In this document: positions 24,766 through 33,884 of the stretch, one piece after another | Position numbering within the stretch: the first letter of the stretch is position 1 | How the letters are laid out: every line of letters starts with the position of its first letter | DNA from: WTJD01 sp964225175 | GTDB lineage: Bacteria > Pseudomonadota > Gammaproteobacteria > Xanthomonadales > SZUA-36 | Length of the DNA: 64,000 bases | Assembly (NCBI GenBank): GCA_964225175.1 | Contig: CAXQNK010000055.1 | Coordinates: 3,755 to 67,754 of the forward strand | Direction of reading: 5' to 3' | Made by a program: the position numbers and the translations under genes | The notes under the pieces: generated by a model | What the model was told of the DNA's origin: nothing | The model's input: the letters and a program-made list of their open reading frames with translations, nothing else | The model's database searches: none

Positions 24766-27453
24766 ATGAATCTCAATCGTAAGCAGCTTTATTCTGTCAT
24801 ACGGGGTTCGCTCACTTTCGGTCTGGCCGCTGGCCTCACGACCACGGGTTGGGCCCAGGATGAGGCAGAAGACGAATCAGCGGAACTTGATAAAATCCTC
24901 GTTACGGGTTCGCGTATTAAGCAAGTTGATGTTGAAACCGCTCAGCCGGTGACAATCATTAACCGTGAAGACATCGACATGTCTGGTGATACCAGCGTTG
25001 CAGAGGTCCTGCGTAACATGTCGACGAACACCTTCGGCTCGTGGCGCGGTGTATCGGGCTACGGCTCTGGTGCTCCGGGTTCGGTCGAAGTTGACCTTCG
25101 CGGTGTCGGCGCCACGCTCGTCCTGATCGACGGTCGTCGTATGCCGGGTGCGGGTTATGACGGCGGTCAGACCCAGAACCTCAACAATATCCCGCTCGCC
25201 ATCGTTGAGCGCATTGAAGTCCTGCGCGGCGGTGCTTCGGCCATTTACGGCTCAGACGCGATCGGCGGTGTGGTCAACGTGATCACGCTGAAAGAACTGG
25301 ATGGCGGTTCCATCTCCTACCTGCGCGAAGACCGTGGCGTGGACGACGGCAATACCGATCAATGGGAATTCGCCGCCGGTGTCACGGGTGACAAGGGCAA
25401 TATGCTCGTCACCTTCCAGCACACGGAATTCGACCCTCTGGAAGACAACGCGGTGTCTGGTTTTGACAACGGCACGTCTTGGTGGGGTCCGGTTACCAAC
25501 GTGTTTTATGCGTCGCAGTCCGCGGGGGCATACGTGAGCTGGTATCCACAGGAACTCTGTGAGACCATCCCGAACACGGTTGATCAGGGCTTCCGCTGCG
25601 GTTACGCCTACTCTAACGTGACCTGGCTGTATCCGAAGCAGCAACGTGATTCGATCATGACCAAGATCAATTACGAGCTGACGCCGAATATCACCTTCCA
25701 TGCCCGCCTGGCATTCGTGGGTAACGAGACCCAGTCACGCTTCGCGCCGACGCCGGTCTCTACCAACACCATCACGATGCGTTACGACAACCCGAACGCA
25801 CCCGCTGATGTGGCGGCCGATGTGATCAGCGGATTTGATCCCTACCTTTACATCTACCACCGTACGGCACTGCTCGGAACACGTGACGCATTCTTTACCG
25901 ACAACACGTTCGATAACGTATTCGGGCTGGAAGGCTACGTCGATGCGTTCAACGGGTTGGACTGGCAGGTCAACTACCAGTACACGCTGAAAGATGAAGA
26001 CGTGCATAACACGAACCTCGTGAATGACATCCTCTTCCAGCGCGCTCTTGACAATGGCCAATTCGACATCTTCAACGTGGCTGGATTGCCCGCTGACGAG
26101 TGGTCGGAAAATGCATTCCAGTTCTACAAGACGGTTGCTCACACGGGTATCTACGAAGTGCGAAACGAGCGTCATATCTTTGACGGTTCCATCGGTGGCG
26201 AATTGTTCTACACCGACGCGCTTAGCCTTTCGGCGGTCGTGGGTGGAGAATTCGAGAAAATCGATTTCACGCAGATATCCGATCCGCAATCTGCCGCAGG
26301 GTTTGTGTCCGGTGGCGCTGGCGGTAACGACGTGTACGCGACCCGTGAACGCACATCGCTTTACGGTGAGGTCCAGCTGAACCTTGGCTTCGGCGTCGAG
26401 CTCAGCGGCGCTGTACGCTACGACGAATATGACCAGGATGGCATTACGACCGTAGGTATCGTGAATCAGTCAAGCAACAAAGTGTTTGACGACACCACCT
26501 ACATGTTCACGGCCGCATGGCGCCCGACGGACAATATCCTCATCCGTGGTGTGATTGGCACCGCCTTCCGGGCACCGACCATGAGCCAGCTGTTCTCCAG
26601 CCGCTCATTCGGTTTCCCGTCAGCGTATGACTATTACTACTGCGATACGCTCGGAAACCCGGGTGGCAACGAGGCGTATTGTGACGCGCTCAACCCGCCG
26701 CAGATCAAGACCTTCTCGGGCGGTAACCCGACCCTGGAGCCGGAAAATGCCGACACCATGACTTTCGGTGGTGTCTGGAACATTACCGACGATCTGTCTG
26801 TGGAAATCCAGTACTACGATATCGAGTACGAGAACAAAATCGTGGGCGTGAGCCTGAACGACATCCTGCTGCTTAACCAGGCAGCCGGCGGCACTACCGC
26901 ACAGGTTATTCGTAACTCAAGTGGTACCATCGAGTACATCCAGTCTGGTGTGCAGAACTTCCTGAAGCAGGAAACCAACGGTGTCGACTTCGTGGCCAAT
27001 TACGGCCTGAATACCAACGGCGTGGGCAACTTCTCCTTCAGTCTGCAGGCAACGCACGTGATCGAGTTCACGGACGTCGACAAGGACGCCCTGACAGGTG
27101 CTGAGATTCCGCTTGAGCGGGCCGGCAACTGGGGCTCGCCTGACTGGCGGGCCAACTGGACCATGGGATGGTCCTTGGGCAACTTCTTTGCCAGCTGGCG
27201 CGCGAACTACATCGGTAAACAGGACAAGACCAGTGGAGCGGCTTCAGCCGAAGATCTGGACGCTGTGACTTACCACAACCTGCAGGCTGGCTGGTATGCC
27301 CCGTGGGATGGTGAGATTACCGTTGGTGTGCGTAACGTCGCCGATGAAGACATCCAGTTCAACTTCGGTAGCCCATCGTGGCGTGGTTACGACTACTTCC
27401 TGTATAGCCCGGAAGGTCGTACCTGGTACGCGCGCTACAAGCAGAACTTCTGA
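24766..27453 (+). CDS. TonB-dependent receptor, large
   Basis: Outer-membrane receptor of 895 residues from the ATG at 24766, which follows a GGAG site; an in-frame GTG at 24748 lacks one. The signal peptide ends near GWA-QD. The motif ILVTGSRIKQ starts the plug, typical of receptors in xanthomonads, sphingomonads and alteromonads. VLIDGRRMPG and VERIEVLRGGASAIYGSDAIGGVVN complete the plug. The barrel ends in an aromatic F. Codon use is strongly biased (CGT, GGT, AAC and ATC dominate), unlike its neighbours, suggesting high expression. The ligand is unknown. The next two genes, TPR fusions with enzyme domains, may act with it. Confidence 0.93.
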   Translation: MNLNRKQLYSVIRGSLTFGLAAGLTTTGWAQDEAEDESAELDKILVTGSRIKQVDVETAQPVTIINREDIDMSGDTSVAEVLRNMSTNTFGSWRGVSGYGSGAPGSVEVDLRGVGATLVLIDGRRMPGAGYDGGQTQNLNNIPLAIVERIEVLRGGASAIYGSDAIGGVVNVITLKELDGGSISYLREDRGVDDGNTDQWEFAAGVTGDKGNMLVTFQHTEFDPLEDNAVSGFDNGTSWWGPVTNVFYASQSAGAYVSWYPQELCETIPNTVDQGFRCGYAYSNVTWLYPKQQRDSIMTKINYELTPNITFHARLAFVGNETQSRFAPTPVSTNTITMRYDNPNAPADVAADVISGFDPYLYIYHRTALLGTRDAFFTDNTFDNVFGLEGYVDAFNGLDWQVNYQYTLKDEDVHNTNLVNDILFQRALDNGQFDIFNVAGLPADEWSENAFQFYKTVAHTGIYEVRNERHIFDGSIGGELFYTDALSLSAVVGGEFEKIDFTQISDPQSAAGFVSGGAGGNDVYATRERTSLYGEVQLNLGFGVELSGAVRYDEYDQDGITTVGIVNQSSNKVFDDTTYMFTAAWRPTDNILIRGVIGTAFRAPTMSQLFSSRSFGFPSAYDYYYCDTLGNPGGNEAYCDALNPPQIKTFSGGNPTLEPENADTMTFGGVWNITDDLSVEIQYYDIEYENKIVGVSLNDILLLNQAAGGTTAQVIRNSSGTIEYIQSGVQNFLKQETNGVDFVANYGLNTNGVGNFSFSLQATHVIEFTDVDKDALTGAEIPLERAGNWGSPDWRANWTMGWSLGNFFASWRANYIGKQDKTSGAASAEDLDAVTYHNLQAGWYAPWDGEITVGVRNVADEDIQFNFGSPSWRGYDYFLYSPEGRTWYARYKQNF

Positions 27454-27475
27454 TATCTTCAGAGCGTGAAATGAG

Positions 27476-27504
27476 ACGGCGGACTTCGGTCCGCCGTTTT
27501 TTTT
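27476..27504 (+). terminator. Intrinsic terminator after the TonB-dependent receptor
   Basis: A nine-base-pair stem (27476-27484 with 27489-27497) with a TTCG tetraloop runs straight into eight T residues. This is a strong rho-independent terminator. The next gene starts 16 bases later, so it probably needs its own promoter or partial read-through. Confidence 0.93.
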
Positions 27505-27519
27505 GTTTAAAGTAAGACC

Positions 27520-29406
27520 ATGCACCCAGTTAATCCGCAACAGATTCTCGGGCATGCCTGGGGCTTGATACAGCGGCGGCAGCTTGACCAGGCGATCGCA
27601 ATGTTGAATCAGCTTCTGCAGGCTTATCCCGATCAGGACCAGGCCTTGCTTCTGAAGGGAATTGCGCTGTTTTACAAGCAAGACTTCCCCGAGGCGCGAA
27701 AACATTTCGAACGCAGTGTCGATATCAATCCGAATAATCCTGACACCTGGAACAACTTGGGAAATACCTGCGTCAAGGAACACGATAATGCGCGCGCGTG
27801 CATCGCCTTTGAGAAGGTCCTCGAGCTGGATAGATCGCGCCAGGATGCTGCATTTAACCTTGCGGTGTGCCTGAACAAGCTGGGTCGGGTCGAGGAAGCG
27901 GAGCTGGTGCTGACCCGATTGTTGAATCAGAGGGCGGATCACCCGGGTGCCTGGTCGACCCTGGGCGCTGTGCAACAGGCACAGGGAAAACAAGAAGAAG
28001 CATTGGCCAGTTATGACCGCTGCCTCGCGCTGGATCAGAGTTCTGCCCTCGCGTTGCACAACAAGGCAGTCATTCTCCGACAGCTCAAGCGCTATGACGA
28101 GGCTGTGAGCTATTCAAAACGCGCGGTGAAACTGAATCCAGGGGCCGCAAACGTTCACCAGAATCTGGGCAGTGCGCACGCAGCCATGGGTGAGATTGAT
28201 CAAGCCATTAAGGCTTATGAGCGGGCAGTGAAGCTGGAACCACGGAACCCCGAACATCACCATTGGCTGAATCATTTGCTCTGGATCGAGGGCAAACAGG
28301 GTTTCCTGGATTCCTACTTTGATGTCATCAGAGCGCAGCCCGAAGCGCAGGAAATCCGGCAGGCGCTGGTTTACAAATTGATGCTCTCAGAGCGTCTCGA
28401 AGAGGCTCAAGAGCACGCGGATTACCTCGTCCGGCTTGATCCGGAGAACCCTTCCAATCTATTGCTTCAGGGAGGGGTGCTTCTTCGGCAAAGGCAGTTC
28501 GAGGCGGCTTTGACGGCACACGACCAAGCCTTGCAGAAGAGTGGTGGTGACATTGGTTGCAAGCGGGAATTTGCCACCACCTTACTCGCCAACGCCGAGC
28601 CCGCAAGGGCAATGTCCATCCTGGATGAACTGCTGGTAACGGATCCGTTGAACCAAAGCTACTGGGCGCTTAAGGCAACTGCGCTGCGACTTCTTGGCAG
28701 TGACCAGTATCATGAACTGTACGATTATGAGCGACTGGTTCTGAGGACGCCTATCAGCGTTCCCCAGGGCTATGATTCCATTGGTGCCTTTAACCGGGAG
28801 CTTAAAAGCGCACTTGAGGCCCTGCACATCAACAAGGAGCACCCGCTTGACCAATCTCTGGTCAACGGTACCCAGACCATCGATGACTTGTTCGAAGGCG
28901 CGCAGGGTCCTATCGGTCAGCTTGAGAGGGCGTTCGATGAACAGATGATACAGTTCCTCGGGCAATTGCCGCCTGATGTCCGGCATCCCACGCTGGCCCG
29001 CAATGGGGCGGGTTTTATATGTACAGGCGCATGGTCGGTCTTGCTGCGGACTTCGGGCTACCACCGGAATCATCACCACAGCGCTGGCTGGTTCAGTGGC
29101 CCCTACTATGTCGATGTGCCTGAAGCCGCAGAGGACGCTGAATTGCGCCAGGGATGGATACAGTTTGGCGCGCCCAGTTTCGAATGTATTGAGCCCCTGG
29201 CTGCGGATTACGTAGTTAAGCCAGAACCAGGCCTGATGATCCGCTTCCCCTCCTACATGTGGCACGGCACGATACCTTTTGATTCGGACGAAACCCGCAT
29301 GGTCGTGTCCGTGGACCTCGACCCCGGCCCGGGTGCCGGTATCCCGGAGCTTGAATCTCAGCCTGCGGTCGGTGGCCCATCGTCGGCAGGTATTGCCTCC
29401 TTCTAG
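27520..29406 (+). CDS. TPR protein with C-terminal 2-oxoglutarate/Fe(II) oxygenase domain
   Basis: Cytoplasmic protein of 628 residues with no signal peptide. Residues 1-400 are tandem tetratricopeptide repeats (for example NPDTWNNLGNTCVKEHDNAR), a protein-binding scaffold. The C-terminal part resembles the putative 2OG-Fe(II) oxygenase family. The NHHHS motif at about 517-521 and H582 in MWHGTIPF are candidate iron ligands, and R593 in TRMVVSVDL is a candidate 2-oxoglutarate contact. Such enzymes hydroxylate peptide side chains or small molecules. Its stop codon shares the CTAG tetranucleotide with the convergent TPR-sulfotransferase gene. The substrate is unknown; the TPR part suggests a protein or peptide target. 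Confidence 0.85.
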   Translation: MHPVNPQQILGHAWGLIQRRQLDQAIAMLNQLLQAYPDQDQALLLKGIALFYKQDFPEARKHFERSVDINPNNPDTWNNLGNTCVKEHDNARACIAFEKVLELDRSRQDAAFNLAVCLNKLGRVEEAELVLTRLLNQRADHPGAWSTLGAVQQAQGKQEEALASYDRCLALDQSSALALHNKAVILRQLKRYDEAVSYSKRAVKLNPGAANVHQNLGSAHAAMGEIDQAIKAYERAVKLEPRNPEHHHWLNHLLWIEGKQGFLDSYFDVIRAQPEAQEIRQALVYKLMLSERLEEAQEHADYLVRLDPENPSNLLLQGGVLLRQRQFEAALTAHDQALQKSGGDIGCKREFATTLLANAEPARAMSILDELLVTDPLNQSYWALKATALRLLGSDQYHELYDYERLVLRTPISVPQGYDSIGAFNRELKSALEALHINKEHPLDQSLVNGTQTIDDLFEGAQGPIGQLERAFDEQMIQFLGQLPPDVRHPTLARNGAGFICTGAWSVLLRTSGYHRNHHHSAGWFSGPYYVDVPEAAEDAELRQGWIQFGAPSFECIEPLAADYVVKPEPGLMIRFPSYMWHGTIPFDSDETRMVVSVDLDPGPGAGIPELESQPAVGGPSSAGIASF

Positions 29407-31052
29407 CTTGCAATGGCCTCCTGCTCGTCCTGGGTCAGATGGCGGAGATAGTTTTTACCCCGACCCACCGACTCGCTGTGAATTGACTGCCGCAGCTGCG
29501 CTGCACTCGCGGTCCTGACAAATTGACCCCGCTGTCCCGGGTGAAGGGCTGTGGGCGTCCATGTCAGCCCGAGAAAATCGTACAGTGACCGCCCCGTCTG
29601 TTCAGGCGCCGCGACGAGGGATTCATAGTTCACGGTCAGAATCGATCGGCCGAACAGCGCTTTCCAGTGGTCCATGAGTCGGTCGCATTCCTTGTCATAG
29701 CTTGAGAAATCGAGCAGGGATGTGCTGAAACGGGACAGATCGTTCAACTGTTGCTGAAATATTGAAATTGCGTTGTCGAGGCGTCGCCGGCGTGAGTGAA
29801 TAAACAGGGCTTTCGGGAACAGGCGCTTGATGAGGCCCATGGCCTGCAGATTCTCAGGGCGTTTGTCGACGCCCCGAGCGCCGTGTGCGCCCAACTCGCG
29901 AGACAGTTCGAGATAATCCCGGCGCACGGCGCTCAATCGGTCCTCACCGCCTTCATCGAAGAGCGCCCACCAGTCTTGCGGCGGGCCGGATTGCAAGCGC
30001 AGAAAAAGATCCAATTCCCCGAGAGCGTGAGTCTCCGGGCTGGCGGCAAGCATTTGTTCGATGAGCGTTGAACCGGAACGAAAGTGCCCGACGATGAAAA
30101 TCGGGCGTTCCGAGGTTTGATCCTGTTTCTGGTCATGGTCCAGCCAGGCCGAGGTGACCCTGGTGATCGATGCGTCCACGAACTGCCTGAAAGAGGCTTG
30201 ATTCCACGCGCCGACCCGTTGCCGCTGCTTTTCATTGGCAGTGCGCATGTGACCCATGGCCATTTCGTACTCACCCAGGTCATCACGGGCCTTGGCCAGC
30301 GCAAACTGGAGACTCTCCAACTCATAATCCGATCGGGACTGGCTCGCGACCGCGCGTTCTGCCCGTTGAATCCAGTCTGATTGTTCGACGGTCATTTTCC
30401 GGCCGTGAATCATGCGAACCAATGCCTCGACGAATTCCGGATCCTGGTCCAGAACTTGCTCAAATAAAGCCTCCGACTCGGTTCGCTCCCCTGAGGCCTG
30501 CAATAAAGACCCCAGGTTGAAGAGGGCCTGCACGTGATCGGGATCTTCGTTCAGCACGTCTCTCAATACCGCCACAGCCTCACCCTCGCGCCGTAAATCG
30601 GCCAGCACAATCGCGCGCGTGACCTGTGCGTGTGCACGGGGACTGAAGTCACCTGAGAGGGCTTTTTCCACGGCGTCCAGTGCAGCTGCGGATTGGCCTG
30701 CGGATTGCAAAAGCTCACACAGCTGAAACCATGCCTTGGCATCGTCGTCATTGTTTTTCAAATAGGCCCTGTAGTAGTCGTGGGCGCGAGCCTCCTGCCG
30801 CAATTGCAGTGCCCAGCGCGCCAGGTAGTTCACGTAACCCAGATTATGCGGTTCAAGTTTCGCGAGGCGCTCTGTGAGCTTCATTGCCGCGTCGATTTGT
30901 CCCATCCTGACATGGACTTGCACGCCAGCTTTCAAGACCTGGTCGCTTTCCGGGTACTGGCGCAGAAGCAATTGTGCCAGGCGTGCGGCCTCGACGAGGT
31001 TGCCTCGCGAAAGGGAGAGTTGGAGCTGCGCCAGTTCCGCCTTCATGGACAT
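29403..31052 (-). CDS. TPR protein with C-terminal sulfotransferase domain
   Basis: Protein of 549 residues without signal peptide. Tetratricopeptide repeats fill residues 1-290. The sulfotransferase domain follows, with the 5'-phosphosulfate loop RPIFIVGHFRSGSTLIE at about 317-333. The 3'-phosphate motif is near FIHSRRRRLDNAISIF (about 415-430), so PAPS binding is plausible. It would transfer sulfate to a hydroxyl or tyrosine. It converges on the TPR-oxygenase gene with a four-base overlap, and both share the same scaffold-plus-enzyme design. The target is unknown. Confidence 0.88.
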   Translation of the reverse strand: MSMKAELAQLQLSLSRGNLVEAARLAQLLLRQYPESDQVLKAGVQVHVRMGQIDAAMKLTERLAKLEPHNLGYVNYLARWALQLRQEARAHDYYRAYLKNNDDDAKAWFQLCELLQSAGQSAAALDAVEKALSGDFSPRAHAQVTRAIVLADLRREGEAVAVLRDVLNEDPDHVQALFNLGSLLQASGERTESEALFEQVLDQDPEFVEALVRMIHGRKMTVEQSDWIQRAERAVASQSRSDYELESLQFALAKARDDLGEYEMAMGHMRTANEKQRQRVGAWNQASFRQFVDASITRVTSAWLDHDQKQDQTSERPIFIVGHFRSGSTLIEQMLAASPETHALGELDLFLRLQSGPPQDWWALFDEGGEDRLSAVRRDYLELSRELGAHGARGVDKRPENLQAMGLIKRLFPKALFIHSRRRRLDNAISIFQQQLNDLSRFSTSLLDFSSYDKECDRLMDHWKALFGRSILTVNYESLVAAPEQTGRSLYDFLGLTWTPTALHPGQRGQFVRTASAAQLRQSIHSESVGRGKNYLRHLTQDEQEAIAS

Positions 31053-31111
31053 CTCTGGAACCCTATGAACCTTGGGGCATTATAGGTGTTCGAATTCGCT
31101 CCGGAATCAAT

Positions 31112-32464
31112 TCAGCTGCTTTTTCGCATTCGCGAGGCGATGTCCTCACGCGCCGTCTGCAAGATGGAGTCGCGGTCCAGCGAGTCGAGAATGCGTCGTA
31201 CAGTTTCCCGCGGCCCGCCATCATCCCAGGCCATGCCGCGGGCAAACCAGGACTCTGCGACGGCTCCCGTGATGTAGGTTGCATACCAGGCCAGCGCTCC
31301 CTGTGCAGTGACGGTGACCGCCGTTGAGAGACCGGCGCTGACTCCCTTTAATGCAGACGACACCAGGTTGATGCCCCAGTATGCCCCCATCAACGCGAGC
31401 AATTGGGTAGCGATTGTCAGCAGTAGTGTGCTGGCTTCCCTGCGGGACAGTTTGAAGCCATAGACCTCACCGAGGTGAATAACCAGCGCCACATCAATAC
31501 CCGCGGCAGCGAGCAGGTCCGCGACGGGAATGGGGTTTGCAGCCACTGCAATGCCCTTGGCCAGACAGTAATAGCGGATGATGCGTTCGGCAACCTGGCG
31601 CCGCGCTTGAACGATTCGCTTGGCCACCGTGGCGTCAAGCTCTGCCGCGAAAAGCGCCGCATTCAGCGCCGCCAGGGTTTTTCCTTCCTTGTGCAATATG
31701 CCCCACAGCATCTCGCGCAAGTCGTGGACATTCTGACGGCGGGGCCGTTCGGATTCGGTCTCCGAGCCGTCGGCGTGGACGGTGATTACCCGTTCAGGGG
31801 CCGGATCAGCTGAACAGGCAACCACATGCTCAGGTGACAGCAGGCCGTGGCACCGCGCCATGAGTTGTTTCAGCAAGAGAGCCTGCTCGGTGCTGGTGTA
31901 GCGATCTGATTTATTCAGCACCAGCAGAAGTGGACGTTGCAGGCCAGCGAGAAAGGCCAGGGCTTCGCTCTCGACCCGTGTGAGGTCGCCCTCGCAGACC
32001 ATGAGCAGGATGTCCGCTCTCCGGGCGGCTTCCTCGGCGATACGGGTGCGTTGCGCCCCATTAAGTTCATCGATGCCCGGTGTGTCGATCAGCTCGACCC
32101 GACCTTGCTCCACGCGATCCCAAAGCTTTTTCTGAGCGGAGCGGGTCTCGCCATGCAAAGGGCTCGTGGAAAATAATTTTTGGCCCATGAGAGCATTCAG
32201 CAGCGACGACTTGCCCGTGCCGACCCTCCCAAAAACAGCGATATGAATTTCTTCCCGGCGAAGTTTCTCTGAAAGCGCCTCGATGTGATCGAATTCTGAC
32301 TGCAGCTCAGCGCGAACCGAAGCCGGAATATTTGGGTCTTTCAGCAGATCACGGAGATTCCGGTTCGCCTCGAGCAGGTGGTCGTCAGGAAGCCGAAGAG
32401 CGTGCTTTTGCCTGTTCGATCGCCATGCGCGCCACGTCTTCAGTGTGTTTCGCAAGATGCTCAC
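31112..32464 (-). CDS. Dynamin/Era-like GTPase with membrane C-terminus (DUF697-like)
   Basis: GTP-binding protein of 450 residues. The P-loop GRVGTGKSS is at 79-87, G3 is DTPGI (about 126-130), and G4 is NKSD (about 190). The C-terminal half has hydrophobic segments (about 310-400), as in the DUF697 proteins. The start codon lies 80 bases inside the preceding GTPase gene, and no nearer Met is available, so the long overlap is probably real. Function unknown; such GTPases often act on membranes. Confidence 0.8.
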   Translation of the reverse strand: MSILRNTLKTWRAWRSNRQKHALRLPDDHLLEANRNLRDLLKDPNIPASVRAELQSEFDHIEALSEKLRREEIHIAVFGRVGTGKSSLLNALMGQKLFSTSPLHGETRSAQKKLWDRVEQGRVELIDTPGIDELNGAQRTRIAEEAARRADILLMVCEGDLTRVESEALAFLAGLQRPLLLVLNKSDRYTSTEQALLLKQLMARCHGLLSPEHVVACSADPAPERVITVHADGSETESERPRRQNVHDLREMLWGILHKEGKTLAALNAALFAAELDATVAKRIVQARRQVAERIIRYYCLAKGIAVAANPIPVADLLAAAGIDVALVIHLGEVYGFKLSRREASTLLLTIATQLLALMGAYWGINLVSSALKGVSAGLSTAVTVTAQGALAWYATYITGAVAESWFARGMAWDDGGPRETVRRILDSLDRDSILQTAREDIASRMRKSS

Positions 32465-33851
32465 TTAACAGCTCCTCGAATGCCTCTGCGGCGGGATAGG
32501 GACGCAATTCGCCGCGGCTGGACAGCGTCTGCGCGGCGGCTTTGCCCAGGCTCTCAAAGATCAAGCCATAAGCGACGGCGTGAAGCAATCCGCCCGTCAG
32601 GGTGCCGATACCGGGAAATGCTTTGAGCGCGTTGCCCGTGATGGCCAAGGTAATGGTGCTCAGTTTTTTGACTTTGCCGCCGGCTAGTTTCAGAAAGGTT
32701 TCGATCTGCACTTCCTTGAACGGGACGTTGTACAGGTTACACAGTTCCTGGATTAACCGCGTCGCAAGTGCCCCCTGGATTACCAGGTCTGATCCCGGCG
32801 CGACCGCAGCCATCGCGCCGATGACCGCACGCTTGGAGTAGCGTTCGATGAGTTCCTCGGACTGTCGCTCCCGATGCTCATCCCGGGCGGAACTCAACTT
32901 CTCAGAGGCAAGGGTCATCACGGCAGTGTCGCGCAGTGATTCCATCAATGCCCGATTCTCATCCAGGTGCCGTTGTATACCGGAAACCAGTGCAGCGATC
33001 TTCACTGGACGCAGTCGGGTTTCGGATTCCTCTGTGCCGTCCAGTAGCTTTCGAATCACCTCCTCGTGCCCTCCGGCCGAAATCGCCACGATGTCTTCCC
33101 GGGGCAAGCCTGATTGCTCGCTGATTCGTGTCAGGATGGCCTTGCGTTCATCGGGTCCGTAGCGATCCAGCTTGTTCAGGGCCACGAGTACGGGTTTACC
33201 GAGCTGGACGAGCATCCTCAGGTGTTCTGCCTGGCTGGCGGTAAGGTCTTCGTCGCACAGAAAAATCACCAGGTGGGCGCGACGAGCCTCGTCGAGCACT
33301 TCCGTTTCATCTTGCAGGTTGAATCCGGGCAAATCGGACAGGATTACGGCGTCGCCCGACGGTGATGCCCATCGATGCTGGCGAATCTCTGTGGTTGTTC
33401 CAGCCCGGGGGTCGGTCAGCACCTGGGCCTCCGGGACCAATGCTCGCGCCAGGCTGCTTTTACCGGTGCTGACTTCTCCAAATAGCGCCAGGTGAACCGT
33501 TCCTGCCGATTTGCGTTTGCGCTGCTCACTCAGTTCTTGCAGGGCGGTGCTGACGTCTACACCTGTCCCGGCCGCCCGCACCAGGTCTTCATGCAAGCGG
33601 TCTTCGTCGGGGGGTGTATTTTCAACTGCATGCGCATGTTCGGTTTTCGGCCACAGCCAGTGCCAGGCCAGCAGCATGGTTGCCACGCAAAAGCCGCCCC
33701 CAAGAATCAGGATGCCCATTCTCAGGGCTGTGGGTGCAGCTTCCAGGCGCTCCCATACCGACAGCGCTGTGTCGGTGGCGACCAGCGCGAGCAGCAGGGC
33801 GGCGGCTCCTGCTGCAATCAGTCCAACAATGATAATAAATCGGACGGACAT
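32385..33851 (-). CDS. Membrane-anchored GTPase with DUF697-like C-terminus
   Basis: GTPase of 488 residues, paralogous in design to the next gene. Two membrane helices lie at about 5-25 and 44-66. The G domain follows, with P-loop GEVSTGKSS at about 125-133, G3 SDLPGF and G4 NKLD. A C-terminal region with helices (about 330-440) includes the DUF697-like GSDLVIQGALATRLIQELCNLYNV. The downstream GTPase gene overlaps it by 80 bases, implying linked translation and probably a heteromeric pair. The cellular role is not known to me. Confidence 0.82.
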   Translation of the reverse strand: MSVRFIIIVGLIAAGAAALLLALVATDTALSVWERLEAAPTALRMGILILGGGFCVATMLLAWHWLWPKTEHAHAVENTPPDEDRLHEDLVRAAGTGVDVSTALQELSEQRKRKSAGTVHLALFGEVSTGKSSLARALVPEAQVLTDPRAGTTTEIRQHRWASPSGDAVILSDLPGFNLQDETEVLDEARRAHLVIFLCDEDLTASQAEHLRMLVQLGKPVLVALNKLDRYGPDERKAILTRISEQSGLPREDIVAISAGGHEEVIRKLLDGTEESETRLRPVKIAALVSGIQRHLDENRALMESLRDTAVMTLASEKLSSARDEHRERQSEELIERYSKRAVIGAMAAVAPGSDLVIQGALATRLIQELCNLYNVPFKEVQIETFLKLAGGKVKKLSTITLAITGNALKAFPGIGTLTGGLLHAVAYGLIFESLGKAAAQTLSSRGELRPYPAAEAFEELLSEHLAKHTEDVARMAIEQAKARSSAS

Positions 33852-33884
33852 GGGTCAGGCTCGAAACCAGGTCACGGTTCGGGC

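Noticed and set aside
27244..28059. Minus-strand frame of 271 residues over the end of the receptor and the TPR gene
   Set aside because: It crosses a strong terminator and two real genes and has no ribosome site or motif.
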